DNA from: Mariniblastus sp. | GTDB taxonomy: Bacteria; Planctomycetota; Planctomycetia; Pirellulales; Pirellulaceae | Direction: 5' to 3' | NCBI GenBank assembly: GCA_028823415.1 | Contig: JAPKBL010000015.1 | Location: 1-64,000 of the forward strand | DNA: 64,000 bases | Shown here: in pieces, positions 9,636-18,710 of the stretch | Layout: the number at the start of each line of letters is the position of its first letter | Numbering within the stretch: position 1 is the first letter of the stretch | Position numbers and translations under genes: made by a program | Notes under the pieces: model-generated | What the model saw: only the letters and a program-made list of their open reading frames with translations | What the model was told of the DNA's origin: nothing | The model's database searches: none

Positions 9636-9935
9636 GTGCCGAGAATGCAACAAGATCCAATACAGATCAAGAACATTCAACAATTACGACAATTTGTGTC
9701 TCACACCTTGTGCCAACAAAACGATTTCGAAGAAGGTATTTTTCAGGTCACCGAGAGAATTCTCACAAGAGGCAACCGACCATGTGGCATTTTCTTTTGC
9801 CTGCATGGACCGAGGAGCGTCAAACTTACGGCCGTTTGGGAAACCGACAAAAATTCGATTCTGTTCTATGGCTCATCCGGTGAGCGTTTTAAAAGAACGG
9901 TGCTCGCGATGGCACCAAAAATTCTATCGCAATAA
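9636..9935 (+). CDS. Small protein of unknown function upstream of csrA
   Basis: The product has 99 residues and belongs to no family I recognise. GTG 9636 follows a strong GGGAGGAG site only two to four bases away. ATG 9645 would give a looser spacing of about 13. The protein looks like a compact alpha/beta domain: a helical N-terminus (IQIKNIQQLRQFVSHTL), then short strands (CGIFFCLHGP, SVKLTAVWET, SILFYGSSG) and a basic C-terminal helix. It has three cysteines and no membrane segment. It lies 42 bases before csrA on the same strand, so co-transcription is likely. It is not FliW, the usual CsrA partner. Confidence 0.7.
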   Translation: MPRMQQDPIQIKNIQQLRQFVSHTLCQQNDFEEGIFQVTERILTRGNRPCGIFFCLHGPRSVKLTAVWETDKNSILFYGSSGERFKRTVLAMAPKILSQ

Positions 9936-9977
9936 ACTTTGCAATCATATTAACACTTAATACCAAGGATACTCGAT

Positions 9978-10190
9978 ATGCTCGTTCTTTCCAGGAAGGA
10001 AAGTGAAAAGATCATGTTGGGCGACTCGATTGTTTTGACGATCGTCCGAGTCTCGGGAGACCGAGTCCGATTGGGAATTCAAGCACCTTCTGACATGTTA
10101 ATCCTCAGAAAAGAGCTCGATCCCATGAAGACTAGTGAACCTGAAAACTCGAACAAAAGAAATGAATCGGATCAAAAGAAAGCGGCATGA
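9978..10190 (+). CDS. csrA: Carbon storage regulator CsrA
   Basis: This 70-residue RNA-binding translational regulator binds GGA motifs near ribosome binding sites. The N-terminus MLVLSRKESEKIMLGD and the segment VRLGIQAP are the conserved RNA-contacting strands, including the Leu4 and Arg-containing edge elements. The C-terminal tail from about residue 50 is hydrophilic and Lys-rich (EPENSNKRNESDQKKAA). AAGGA at nine-base spacing precedes the ATG, and an intrinsic terminator follows. It probably forms a two-gene unit with the upstream unknown gene. Confidence 0.95.
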   Translation: MLVLSRKESEKIMLGDSIVLTIVRVSGDRVRLGIQAPSDMLILRKELDPMKTSEPENSNKRNESDQKKAA

Positions 10191-10268
10191 TGCCGAATTC
10201 TTAGATTTTTTTGAAGCATTTCTGTTGAAACAAATCGTGTAGCCACAGGATTTTCCATTATAGAAAAC

Positions 10269-10301
10269 GGTAGTTGTGATCCCGCACAACTGCCTTTTTT
10301 T
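10269..10301 (+). terminator. Intrinsic terminator after csrA
   Basis: A 10-bp stem (GGTAGTTGTG, 10269-10278, with CACAACTGCC, 10285-10294; one T-G pair) encloses a six-base loop and is followed by seven T residues. It lies about 80 bases after the csrA stop. Confidence 0.9.
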
Positions 10302-10412
10302 ATGTCCCAACCCAAGCCTTAAACCAACCACAAATCTGCTTTTACCAGCCACGCTCAGTATTTGGTACATTGATTTGCCTTGGGCTACTACGTAACTATC
10401 TGGGAATCCTTC

Positions 10413-13400
10413 ATGCGACATTTTGTGATCATTGTCGGAATTGGCATCTTCACTTTGGCCTGCCTTTTTCCAATCAGGGCAACTGTTTATGGGCAGGCCG
10501 TAACCAACACGACAAACCTTCCAAATACTCAAGAGCTTCTGATTCCCCAAACGCCACCTGAAGAAGCACTAAAAATGCTGTCGCTTCCCGAAGGCTTCCA
10601 AGCGACATTATTCGCGTCGGAGCCAGACGTTAATCAACCGATCGCCATGACGACCGACGCCCGCGGTCGTCTCTGGGTAGCCGAATGCAATACGTATTCA
10701 GATCGAGCGGAAAATTTCAACACGGATTTGAATGACAGAATCCTCATCTTGGAAGATACCAACGCGGACGGGACGTTCGATAAGAAAACGGTATTCTGGG
10801 ATCAAGCAAAGAAACTGACCAGCATCGAAGTCGGCTTTGGGGGGGTTTGGCTGACAGCAGCGCCCAACCTTTTGTTTATCCCGGACGCTGACCAGGATGA
10901 TGTTCCGGACGGAGATCCGGTCGTCCTGTTAGATGGCTTTGAAGGCGATATCATTCGGCACAATATTGTTAACGGCCTCCGCTGGGGCCCCGATGGCTGG
11001 CTCTACGGAAGACATGGCATTCAGGCGACTTCGTTTGTCGGTTTCCCCGGGGCGACCGCCTCCCAGCGCACTCCAATGAATTGCGCGATATGGCGTTTCC
11101 ATCCTACCGACCGAAAGTTTGAAATTGTCGCTCAAGGGGGTACTAATCCATGGGGATTTGACTTTGATGAGCATGGTGAAATGTTCATGATTAACACAGT
11201 CATTGGACACTTATTTCACATTGTGCCAAACGCGCGTTATCAACGCATGTACGGGGCTCATTTTAATCCGCACCTTTACCAACTTATCGAACAAACCGCA
11301 GATCACTTCCACTGGAACGTAGGCGAGGAACATTGGGCCATCGGACGAAATGGAAAGATGTCCGATGGAACCGACCGAGCTGGCGGGGGCCACGCTCACA
11401 CTGGGCTCATGATTTACCAAGGAAATCAATGGCCAAAAGATTTTCACAACCAACTGTTTACTGCGAATTTTCATGGACGACGAATAAATTCCGACTCCAT
11501 ACATCGTGCTGGCAATTCTTATGTAGCCCATCATGGTAAAGATTATTTTCAGTCTGCGGACCCCTGGTTTCGAGGCGTCGAGTTAATCTACGGACGCTCC
11601 GGCGAAGTCTACCTAGCTGATTGGTCGGACATTGGCGAGTGTCATGAGAACGACGGGATTCATCGAACTTCCGGAAGAATATTCAAAATAACCTACGGCG
11701 AATCAGAACCTTCCAAACTCATTGACATCGCGCAAGCCAGTGTTGACCAACTCATCAGTAATCTTTCTCACCCGAACGAATGGGTTGTGAGAAAATCGCG
11801 ACGACGTTTGCAGGAACTTGTTGCAAAAGAAGTCAAGGGTTCCACCTCATCTTCGCCGCCCACATACCCACACGACGAGCCAGCCCTCAAAGATCACCCA
11901 TGGATGCAGAAATTCCAACGTGAGTTTCACTTGGCGGATAATACGAAAACCAAGCTTAGAATCATGTGGGCTTTTTATTCGTGTTTTCCCAATCAAGAAG
12001 CATGGCTCCTCCAACGACTATCCGACCCCAACGAACATCAGCGAGCTTGGGCGGTTCGATTGCTGACTGACGGTCGAATCTCAATTTCCGATCCAGGAAT
12101 CGAACGCATTTTACAGACCGCGCACACCGACGAATCTGGGCTAGTACGCCTCTATCTCGCCGGCTCAATCCCCCGGTTCGCACCCGAAATTGGTCACCGT
12201 CTCGCGGCAGAACTTGCCGATAAATCGCAAGATGCAAACGATCGGGTTCAAGCTAAACTGATCTGGTTCGGATACGAGCCCATCACCAGCATTTTCCCGC
12301 AACGAGCGGTCCGCTTGGCATTTGATTCCAAACTACCTGTTCTGACACAAAATATCGCAAGGCGACTCACTTTTAACATCCAATCCGCACCGCGGATCGT
12401 CGACCAGTTAACAAGCCAACTGAGGGATGAGAAACCCGAAAGAATTCGCACGATTTTACTTGGCATGACAGAATCCTTGAAGGGCTGGAACCAGGCATCT
12501 GCACCTCAGGGATGGGCCGCCACCAAAACGATTTTATACACGCATAACGACGCAAAGATCAATCGCATGCTGGAAGAGCTGGATGTTGTTTTTGGAACAG
12601 GCCGAACAATCGAAGAATTAAAGAACATTGCTAAGGATGGCGAAAATGACATTGCAACTCGCCGCCGAGCGATCACAGCTTTAGCGAATTCCCCGGACGC
12701 GCCCGAGCTTTTTATATTCTTCAGATCACAACTCAATAACAAAGCCCTTACGACGGTGGTCGTCAAAGCAATGGTTAAATGCGAAACACCAACCGCTGCG
12801 AAGGTTATTCTCAAACGATATCCTCACATGGACCCAGAAGGGAAATCGACCGCAATCAATGCGCTTGTCACCCGAAAACCTTGGGCTGAAGAATTACTTC
12901 TCGCGGTAGCAAACCAAAGCATCTCAAAATCGGCAATCTCAGCCTCACATGCGCGCCAAATCAGCAACTTCGATGATCTGAATCTTACTTCGCTGCTGGA
13001 ATCAAACTGGGGGGCGATCCGTTCCACGTCCGCGGAGAACGAGTTAAAAATAAATCAACTTAGAAAAAAATTAACCCCCACGCGAATTGCGGACGGAAAC
13101 CGAGAGCGTGGATTGAAAATTTATGAAAAGAATTGTTCTTCGTGCCATACCATGTTTGGCCGCGGGGGAAAGATTGGCCCCGACCTGACGGGATCGGATC
13201 GAAAAAACATCAATTACCTTTTAGAAAACACAATCGCCCCAAGTGCCTCTGTTGCGCAAAACTACCAAGTGACTGTAATTGTTTTGGATGACGGTCGATT
13301 TTTAAGCGGCGTGATCGTCAATGAAAACCGACGCACACTTTCGCTCCAAACAAAAGACGAGCTAGTGACAATTGATTTGACGACTGTTGACGAGCGGCGA

Positions 13401-13490
13401 CAAACGAAAGAATCACTGATGCCCGGTGGAATCCTAAATCCATTAAAAGACGCCGAACTCATTGACCTGTTTTCGTTTTTAAGTCAATAA
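10413..13490 (+). CDS. PVC-type membrane-bound dehydrogenase / HEAT / heme c (CxxCH) protein
   Basis: This large exported protein is of a type abundant in Planctomycetes and Verrucomicrobia. A TTG at 10380 is in frame, but ATG 10413 begins a normal signal peptide (MRHFVIIVGIGIF, cleavage near VYGQ), giving 1025 residues. The N-terminal half is a beta-propeller 'membrane-bound dehydrogenase' domain (LPEGFQATLFASEP, RGRLWVAECNTY, ILEDTNADGTFDK). The middle is helical and HEAT-like (WAVRLLTDGR, ATRRRAITALANSP). The C-terminus is a cytochrome c domain with CSSCH and the distal MPGGILNPL Met. It probably oxidises a sugar or alcohol in the periplasm and passes electrons to a respiratory acceptor. 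The substrate is unknown. Confidence 0.9.
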   Translation: MRHFVIIVGIGIFTLACLFPIRATVYGQAVTNTTNLPNTQELLIPQTPPEEALKMLSLPEGFQATLFASEPDVNQPIAMTTDARGRLWVAECNTYSDRAENFNTDLNDRILILEDTNADGTFDKKTVFWDQAKKLTSIEVGFGGVWLTAAPNLLFIPDADQDDVPDGDPVVLLDGFEGDIIRHNIVNGLRWGPDGWLYGRHGIQATSFVGFPGATASQRTPMNCAIWRFHPTDRKFEIVAQGGTNPWGFDFDEHGEMFMINTVIGHLFHIVPNARYQRMYGAHFNPHLYQLIEQTADHFHWNVGEEHWAIGRNGKMSDGTDRAGGGHAHTGLMIYQGNQWPKDFHNQLFTANFHGRRINSDSIHRAGNSYVAHHGKDYFQSADPWFRGVELIYGRSGEVYLADWSDIGECHENDGIHRTSGRIFKITYGESEPSKLIDIAQASVDQLISNLSHPNEWVVRKSRRRLQELVAKEVKGSTSSSPPTYPHDEPALKDHPWMQKFQREFHLADNTKTKLRIMWAFYSCFPNQEAWLLQRLSDPNEHQRAWAVRLLTDGRISISDPGIERILQTAHTDESGLVRLYLAGSIPRFAPEIGHRLAAELADKSQDANDRVQAKLIWFGYEPITSIFPQRAVRLAFDSKLPVLTQNIARRLTFNIQSAPRIVDQLTSQLRDEKPERIRTILLGMTESLKGWNQASAPQGWAATKTILYTHNDAKINRMLEELDVVFGTGRTIEELKNIAKDGENDIATRRRAITALANSPDAPELFIFFRSQLNNKALTTVVVKAMVKCETPTAAKVILKRYPHMDPEGKSTAINALVTRKPWAEELLLAVANQSISKSAISASHARQISNFDDLNLTSLLESNWGAIRSTSAENELKINQLRKKLTPTRIADGNRERGLKIYEKNCSSCHTMFGRGGKIGPDLTGSDRKNINYLLENTIAPSASVAQNYQVTVIVLDDGRFLSGVIVNENRRTLSLQTKDELVTIDLTTVDERRQTKESLMPGGILNPLKDAELIDLFSFLSQ

Positions 13491-13516
13491 GCCGAGCGCT
13501 GAGCTAGGCCCGTTTT

Positions 13517-15055
13517 CTAGAGTTCACAATACGATGTGTCATCGGTTAGACGGCGACATGGGTTTCGCCACTGATGCTCGCTTTCGATTAACTCATCGGC
13601 AATCTCCGGCCCCCACGTCCCCGCCGGGTATCCGTAGATTGGAATCGACGGGTCATTTTTCCAAGCATTGATAATTGGCTCCACAAATTCCCAGGTGTAC
13701 TCAACACTGTCACCATGGGCGTAGAGCGTGGCATCCCCCCGCATACAATCGAGCAACAAACGTTCGTAGGCCTCGGGAACGTCATTATCCGCCAAGTCGG
13801 AATAGTGAAAATCCATCCCTACGTTTTTGACTTTGAATCCATCGCCCGGCACCTTCATTCCGAAACTCAACAACAGTCCCTCGTCGGGCTGAATGCGAAT
13901 AATCAACTGATTGTGCTCCGAATGGAGCACCTCTTCCTCTCTTCGAAATAACATCTGCGGGGGCTTATTAAACGTGATACAGACCTCGGTTACTTTGGTA
14001 GGTAATCGCTTACCAGTCCGAGCGTAAAACGGAACGCCGGACCAACGCCAATTGTCAATGTAAAATTTCAGCGCTGCAAAGGTCTCTGTTTTAGAATCTT
14101 CGAGCACGCCGTACTCTTCACGGTATCCCTTAACCGGTTCCCCCCGCATTTTAGATGCCGTATATTGCCCGCGAATACTGTATTTCGCCACGTCCGACTC
14201 AGCGATCGGACGTAGTGATTGAAACAGTTTTGCTTTTTCGTTTCGGATCGCAACCGCATCCGGAGAAATCGGCGGCTCCATCGCAACATGCGCCACCACT
14301 TGCATCAGGTGGTTTTGAAGCATGTCTCGCAAAGCCCCGGAATTATCATAATATCCGCCTCGTGAGCCGACACCAATCGGCTCCGCGTTGGTAATTTCGA
14401 CATGGTGGATATAGTTTCGATTCCACAACGGCTCAAATACCCCGTTCGCAAACCGCGTAACCAAAAGGTTTTGAACCGTTTCTTTTCCAAGATAATGATC
14501 GATTCGATAAATATCTTCTTCATCGAAATACTGTTTCAAACACTTGTTGAGCAATTTTGCGGAAGCGAGATCCGTTCCAAAAGGTTTCTCAATAACAAGC
14601 CGGCGATAGCTTCCTTCGTTTCGATTCAATCCGTAATGGGCGAGGAACTTTGGGATTTTGTCATAGAGAATCGGGGGAGTCGAAAGGTAAAACATGACAT
14701 TCCCCGCCGTCTGAAATTCCCCATCCAGTGTTCCCAGCCGATCTTTGACCAACGCATAATCCCCCACCTCGCTGGTATCAATTGGTTGATAAAAAAGTCG
14801 ATCCCGAAACTCCGCAACTAACGTCTCACTCTCGGATTGAAGCTCCAGAAATTCATTGTCGAATAAAACCTGCTCTCGAAATGATTTGTCATCGAGCTTG
14901 CTTCGACTCACACCGAGGACGGCAAAATTTTCCGGCAAATAATTACGTTTGTACAAATCAAAAATTGCCGGAATCAGTTTCCGTTTTGCTAAATCACCGG
15001 ACGCGCCAAAAATAACAAATATCAATGGTTCGATCTTGGGGGTTTGTTCTCGCAT
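13517..15055 (-). CDS. zwf: Glucose-6-phosphate 1-dehydrogenase
   Basis: This enzyme catalyses the first oxidative step of the pentose phosphate pathway. The 512-residue length is typical. The NADP-binding GASGDLAKRK lies at residues 17-26, VIEKPFG at 164-170 and the active-site RIDHYLGKE at 184-192, with the catalytic dyad His at or near 249 in the following domain. The ATG at 15055 is the only good start; no strong ribosome binding site is visible. It lies downstream of gnd on the same strand, with a 213-base spacer that contains a 12-bp tandem repeat. The pair supplies NADPH and ribulose-5-phosphate. Confidence 0.97.
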   Translation of the reverse strand: MREQTPKIEPLIFVIFGASGDLAKRKLIPAIFDLYKRNYLPENFAVLGVSRSKLDDKSFREQVLFDNEFLELQSESETLVAEFRDRLFYQPIDTSEVGDYALVKDRLGTLDGEFQTAGNVMFYLSTPPILYDKIPKFLAHYGLNRNEGSYRRLVIEKPFGTDLASAKLLNKCLKQYFDEEDIYRIDHYLGKETVQNLLVTRFANGVFEPLWNRNYIHHVEITNAEPIGVGSRGGYYDNSGALRDMLQNHLMQVVAHVAMEPPISPDAVAIRNEKAKLFQSLRPIAESDVAKYSIRGQYTASKMRGEPVKGYREEYGVLEDSKTETFAALKFYIDNWRWSGVPFYARTGKRLPTKVTEVCITFNKPPQMLFRREEEVLHSEHNQLIIRIQPDEGLLLSFGMKVPGDGFKVKNVGMDFHYSDLADNDVPEAYERLLLDCMRGDATLYAHGDSVEYTWEFVEPIINAWKNDPSIPIYGYPAGTWGPEIADELIESEHQWRNPCRRLTDDTSYCEL

Positions 15056-15227
15056 CCAATAACGTCCACAAAAAAAATGGTCAAAAAATATTCACGAATC
15101 GGGAGTTTGAAAGCGTGGCCTGAATTTTTAGTTCAACTAGCCGCCCGCAAGAAAATTCAGTCGAATAGATTAGAGATCTCGGCCGGCGTCACACATCTCC
15201 GCCACGAACCTCCCCACCCCCTCGACC

Positions 15228-15263
15228 GTTCCCTCGGCCGTTCCCTCGGCAGTTCCCTCGGCA
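15228..15263. repeat. 12-bp tandem repeat in the gnd-zwf spacer
   Basis: Three tandem copies of GTTCCCTCGGC(C/A) occupy 15228-15239, 15240-15251 and 15252-15263. On the transcribed (minus) strand the unit reads TGCCGAGGGAAC, so the gnd-zwf transcript would carry three GAGGGA motifs about 170-210 bases before the zwf start. It begins six bases beyond the gnd stop codon. Confidence 0.85.
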
Positions 15264-15268
15264 GTAGG

Positions 15269-16720
15269 TCAAGCGTTATAGGTTGACGATGCGGTCGTAC
15301 CGCCCCGCCCCGTCCAGTTGGTATGAAAATACTCTCCTCGGGGACGATCGGTGCGCTCATAGGTATGAGCCCCAAAATAATCCCGCTGAGCCTGGAGTAG
15401 ATTCGCCGGCAATCGCTCGGTCCGATAACCATCGAAGTATGCAAGTGCCGCACTAATTGCGGGCATCGGGATTCCAAGGGTGGCAGCGGTCGCGACGACT
15501 CTTCGCCACGCCGATTGTGCGTTTTCAACTGCCGATTCAAAGAATGGATCTAATAACAAATTGGTTAATCCAGGGTCGCTCTCAAAAGCATCTCGGATAT
15601 TGCCTAGAAACGCGGAGCGAATTATACATCCGCCGCGCCACATCAACGCAATCGCTCCGTAATTTAGTTCCCATTCCTTTTCATCAGAAATTGCCCGCAT
15701 CAACTGATAACCCTGGGCGTAAGAAACAATTTTGGAAGCGTACAACGCTTGCTCGAGATCCTCCACCAACGCCTCGGGATCTCCATCGAATTTCGAATCC
15801 GGCCCCTTGAGAACTTTTGAAGCACTTACTCGCTCCTCTTTTAACGCCGACAGGCAACGGGCGAAAACAGCCTCACCAATTAATGTTAGCGGCTGACCGA
15901 CATCGAGTGCCGAAATTGCCGTCCATTTCCCAGTCCCTTTTTGCCCTGCTTTGTCGAGAATCACATCGACCGTCGCCGTCCCATCTTCGTCGACGTACCC
16001 AAGAATATCCCGTGTGATTTCTACCAAATAACTATCTAAAACGCCGTCATTCCATTTGGAGAATACGTCGTGCATCTGTTGGTTCGACATTCCAAGACCG
16101 TCCTTCATCATCTGATAGGTCTCGCAAATCATTTGCATATCGCCATATTCGATTCCGTTGTGAACCATTTTAACGAAATGCCCCGCGCCCCCGCGGCCAA
16201 CCCACTCACAGCACGGCTCGCCGGCGTCAGTCTTGGCGGCAATCGATTGAAAAATTGGTTTGACATGCGGCCACGCTGCGGGATTTCCGCCCGGCATGAT
16301 GCTCGGCCCCTTCAACGCCCCTTCCTCGCCACCGGAAACGCCCGTTCCGATAAAGAGTATTCCTTGGGCCCCCAAATCTTCGGTCCGACGAATGCTATCG
16401 GGAAATTCACTATTTCCTCCATCGATGAGAATGTCTCCCTCATCGAGATGCGGCAGAAGACCATCGATCACCTTATCAACGGCGGCGCCCGCTTTGACCA
16501 TGATCATGATTCGTCGGGGCCTCGCTAATTTAGAGCACATTTCCTCTAACGAATGAGACCCTATGATCGTTTTCCCGGCTGCTCGCCCGGCCAGAAATTC
16601 ATCGACTTTCGAAATCGTCCGATTGTAAACTACAACGTTGTATCCATTGCTCGCCATGTTGAGAACAAGATTTTCTCCCATGACAGCAAGACCGATCAAA
16701 CCAATATCCGCGTCAGACAA
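15269..16720 (-). CDS. gnd: 6-phosphogluconate dehydrogenase, decarboxylating
   Basis: This enzyme converts 6-phosphogluconate to ribulose-5-phosphate with NADP. The 483-residue length matches the long homodimeric family. The N-terminal Rossmann motif is GLIGLAVMG (7-15). GVSGGEEGALKGPSIMPGG carries the substrate-binding loop, and GHFVKMVHNGIEYGDMQ holds the catalytic Lys and neighbouring residues. The C-terminal all-helical domain ends in a Thr/Ser-rich tail. The start is TTG 16720 with AAGGAG at seven-base spacing. It is upstream of zwf in the same orientation. Confidence 0.96.
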   Translation of the reverse strand: MSDADIGLIGLAVMGENLVLNMASNGYNVVVYNRTISKVDEFLAGRAAGKTIIGSHSLEEMCSKLARPRRIMIMVKAGAAVDKVIDGLLPHLDEGDILIDGGNSEFPDSIRRTEDLGAQGILFIGTGVSGGEEGALKGPSIMPGGNPAAWPHVKPIFQSIAAKTDAGEPCCEWVGRGGAGHFVKMVHNGIEYGDMQMICETYQMMKDGLGMSNQQMHDVFSKWNDGVLDSYLVEITRDILGYVDEDGTATVDVILDKAGQKGTGKWTAISALDVGQPLTLIGEAVFARCLSALKEERVSASKVLKGPDSKFDGDPEALVEDLEQALYASKIVSYAQGYQLMRAISDEKEWELNYGAIALMWRGGCIIRSAFLGNIRDAFESDPGLTNLLLDPFFESAVENAQSAWRRVVATAATLGIPMPAISAALAYFDGYRTERLPANLLQAQRDYFGAHTYERTDRPRGEYFHTNWTGRGGTTASSTYNA

Positions 16721-17313
16721 TCGAATTCTCCTTGTTTCACGATGGTTGGAATGGCAACAGTCTCATTCGCTGCTGAGCAATCTTCCAATCGACGTATTTC
16801 TCAGTTAATTAGAGGGCAGAACTTTGTTCATCGTAGCCCATCTGAACGTTTTCCAACAGCGAGCTGGTTAAATTGCCCCCGTCCCACTTTTGAATTCTAT
16901 CGCCCCAGCATCCCATTCTCAAAACTACAAGTGTATGGAATTCGTTTTTCCCTAACCACAAACTACGGCAATCAACAGCAACCCTAAGGCGAGCCAACGT
17001 CCTCAAGAAACACAAAAACGACCACTACTAATTCGCGGAGAATGATTGGGCCGAACCGAAGCCTCCCAAGATGAAGATGCTTGCTGAAAATCTTAATCAC
17101 ATATCAATTTGGGAAGCCGCCATATTGGACAGCGCCATCCATTACCTTACTGAGTTAAACATTTAACGAACGAACGCTTTAATACCCCACAAAAGAATTA
17201 CTCCAACTCAATTCTTTGTGTTGAAATTTGGAAAACCGCTCTAAGTCAGCTATCGTGTCGAGGAAGAAATTACAAACCAACGGCAGCAACCCTTTAAGCC
17301 CATTGCAAACTCT
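16721..17313. other. Intergenic region between divergent genes, no gene seen
   Basis: About 590 bases separate gnd and the serine hydrolase. Several short open frames cross it on both strands, but none has a ribosome binding site or protein-like composition. No hairpin, tRNA or repeat was seen. Promoters for both flanking genes are expected. Confidence 0.5.
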
Positions 17314-18639
17314 ATGCATCCCTCCCCCTCAAGCTACCTCTCCCCCTGCGTGTCTGGAATCACAACCAACGCCCTTTTCCCAAGAGTCGTAAAACTCGGT
17401 GGCTTTTTTCAGCAGTTGAGCCAAGTTCTTTTGATCAGTTTGTGCGGTTGCATAACGCTCCATGCTCAAACTTCATTAATCTCAAACGAGAACAGCTTTA
17501 CCATTTCAGACAACGCAGCTGATCTTGGCTTCGATCTCGAGAAGTTGGCCCTTGTGGACGAGTCGTTCTTAAGACAATTGAAGTCCGGAAAAATGATCGG
17601 ATGCGTTGCCCTGGTGATTAAGGACGGCAAAGAAATTGCTTATGGGCAATGGGGCTACCAGAACCAGCGCCGTGGCAAGCAGATTCGGCGGGAGACAATC
17701 TTCCGCATTTACTCCATGAGCAAACCCATCACAAGCATTGCCGCCATGCAACTTGTTGAGCGAGGAACTCTTGATCTCGACGCTCCGGTAACCGACTATC
17801 TTCCCGAATTCAAAGACCTCGCCGTCCGTGATCAGGAATCTAAAGACGGCATTTCCCCCCTCAATCGTCCAATGACAATCCGTGACTTAATGCGTCACAC
17901 TTCCGGACTGACTTACGGTTTTTTCGGAAAAACACCGGTCGACCAAGCGTATCAAAAACAGGGAATTTTAGTCACCGATTCGAGTCTGGAAGTCACCGTC
18001 AAAAAACTCTCTAAAATCCCCTTGCTTCACCAACCTGGCGAAACCTTTCACTACAGCGTATCAACTGATGTGCTCGGGCGAGTCATCGAAGTTGTTTCAA
18101 AGATGAACTTCGATGACTACCTTCGAAAAAACATCTTCGAGCCGCTGAAAATGAATGACACATTTTTCTCGGTACCCAAAACAAAATTAGATCGGTTCTC
18201 TCTGCTTTATACTCCCAATCGCGGCAATGGATTGAAACCGGCCAACCTATTTAAAAGCGCCCGTTACTATGACACCAACAATACATTTTTTTCAGGAGGA
18301 GGCGGACTCTGCTCGACGTTAGGCGACTATGCCATTTTTTGCGAAATGCTCTTGAACCGTGGAAATCACAACGGCGTTGACATCGTCAAACCCAAAACAA
18401 TCGAGCAGGCTTTTTCAAACCAACTTGAATCCATTCCCAATCAAAAACAATTTAAATTCGGATTAGGATTTCAGATCTTCCCCGAGGGTGATTACGGTTG
18501 GGGGGGAGCAGCCGGAACGCGGTTTTGGGTTAACCCAGCACAGAATCTCACGATCATTTTCATGACGCAAATAATGCCCTACGGGAACCGCAATTTGGGT
18601 GAGTCACTCCGAGCCAAGGTCTACGACGCCATCAAATAA
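17314..18639 (+). CDS. Serine hydrolase of the beta-lactamase/class C esterase family
   Basis: A 441-residue exported enzyme. The N-terminus has a long leader with a hydrophobic core (FFQQLSQVLLISLCGC) and likely cleavage near LHAQ. The catalytic S-x-x-K is SMSK (Ser134, Lys137). The second motif is Y-S-V (Tyr247), as in EstB-type esterases rather than YAN. The C-terminal GWGGAAGTRF replaces the KTG-like box. The family includes esterases, D-aminopeptidases and transpeptidase-like proteins, so a beta-lactam role should not be assumed. No ribosome binding site is obvious, so the start is less certain than the family. Confidence 0.88.
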   Translation: MHPSPSSYLSPCVSGITTNALFPRVVKLGGFFQQLSQVLLISLCGCITLHAQTSLISNENSFTISDNAADLGFDLEKLALVDESFLRQLKSGKMIGCVALVIKDGKEIAYGQWGYQNQRRGKQIRRETIFRIYSMSKPITSIAAMQLVERGTLDLDAPVTDYLPEFKDLAVRDQESKDGISPLNRPMTIRDLMRHTSGLTYGFFGKTPVDQAYQKQGILVTDSSLEVTVKKLSKIPLLHQPGETFHYSVSTDVLGRVIEVVSKMNFDDYLRKNIFEPLKMNDTFFSVPKTKLDRFSLLYTPNRGNGLKPANLFKSARYYDTNNTFFSGGGGLCSTLGDYAIFCEMLLNRGNHNGVDIVKPKTIEQAFSNQLESIPNQKQFKFGLGFQIFPEGDYGWGGAAGTRFWVNPAQNLTIIFMTQIMPYGNRNLGESLRAKVYDAIK

Positions 18640-18683
18640 GTTGCGTTGTGTGACCTTCGCTCAACAAAAACCCATTGAAAACA

Positions 18684-18701
18684 GGCCTTTAGAAAAAGGC
18701 C
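18684..18701. terminator. Hairpin between convergent genes, probable bidirectional terminator
   Basis: GGCCTTT (18684-18690) pairs perfectly with AAAGGCC (18695-18701) around AGAA. On the minus strand it is followed by TGTTTTC and lies 10 bases beyond the stop of the M28 peptidase gene; on the plus strand it is 45 bases beyond the serine hydrolase stop. The T-tracts are short on both sides. Confidence 0.6.
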
Positions 18702-18710
18702 CCCAAAGAT

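Noticed and set aside
15157-15540. Minus-strand frame running through the 12-bp repeat and into gnd
   Set aside because: It overlaps gnd in another frame, and its Arg/Glu/Pro repeats are simply the translation of the spacer repeat.
16553-17015. Open frames in the gnd / serine hydrolase intergenic region
   Set aside because: They have no ribosome binding site, no hydrophobic core pattern and no motif, and they exist on both strands, as chance frames do.
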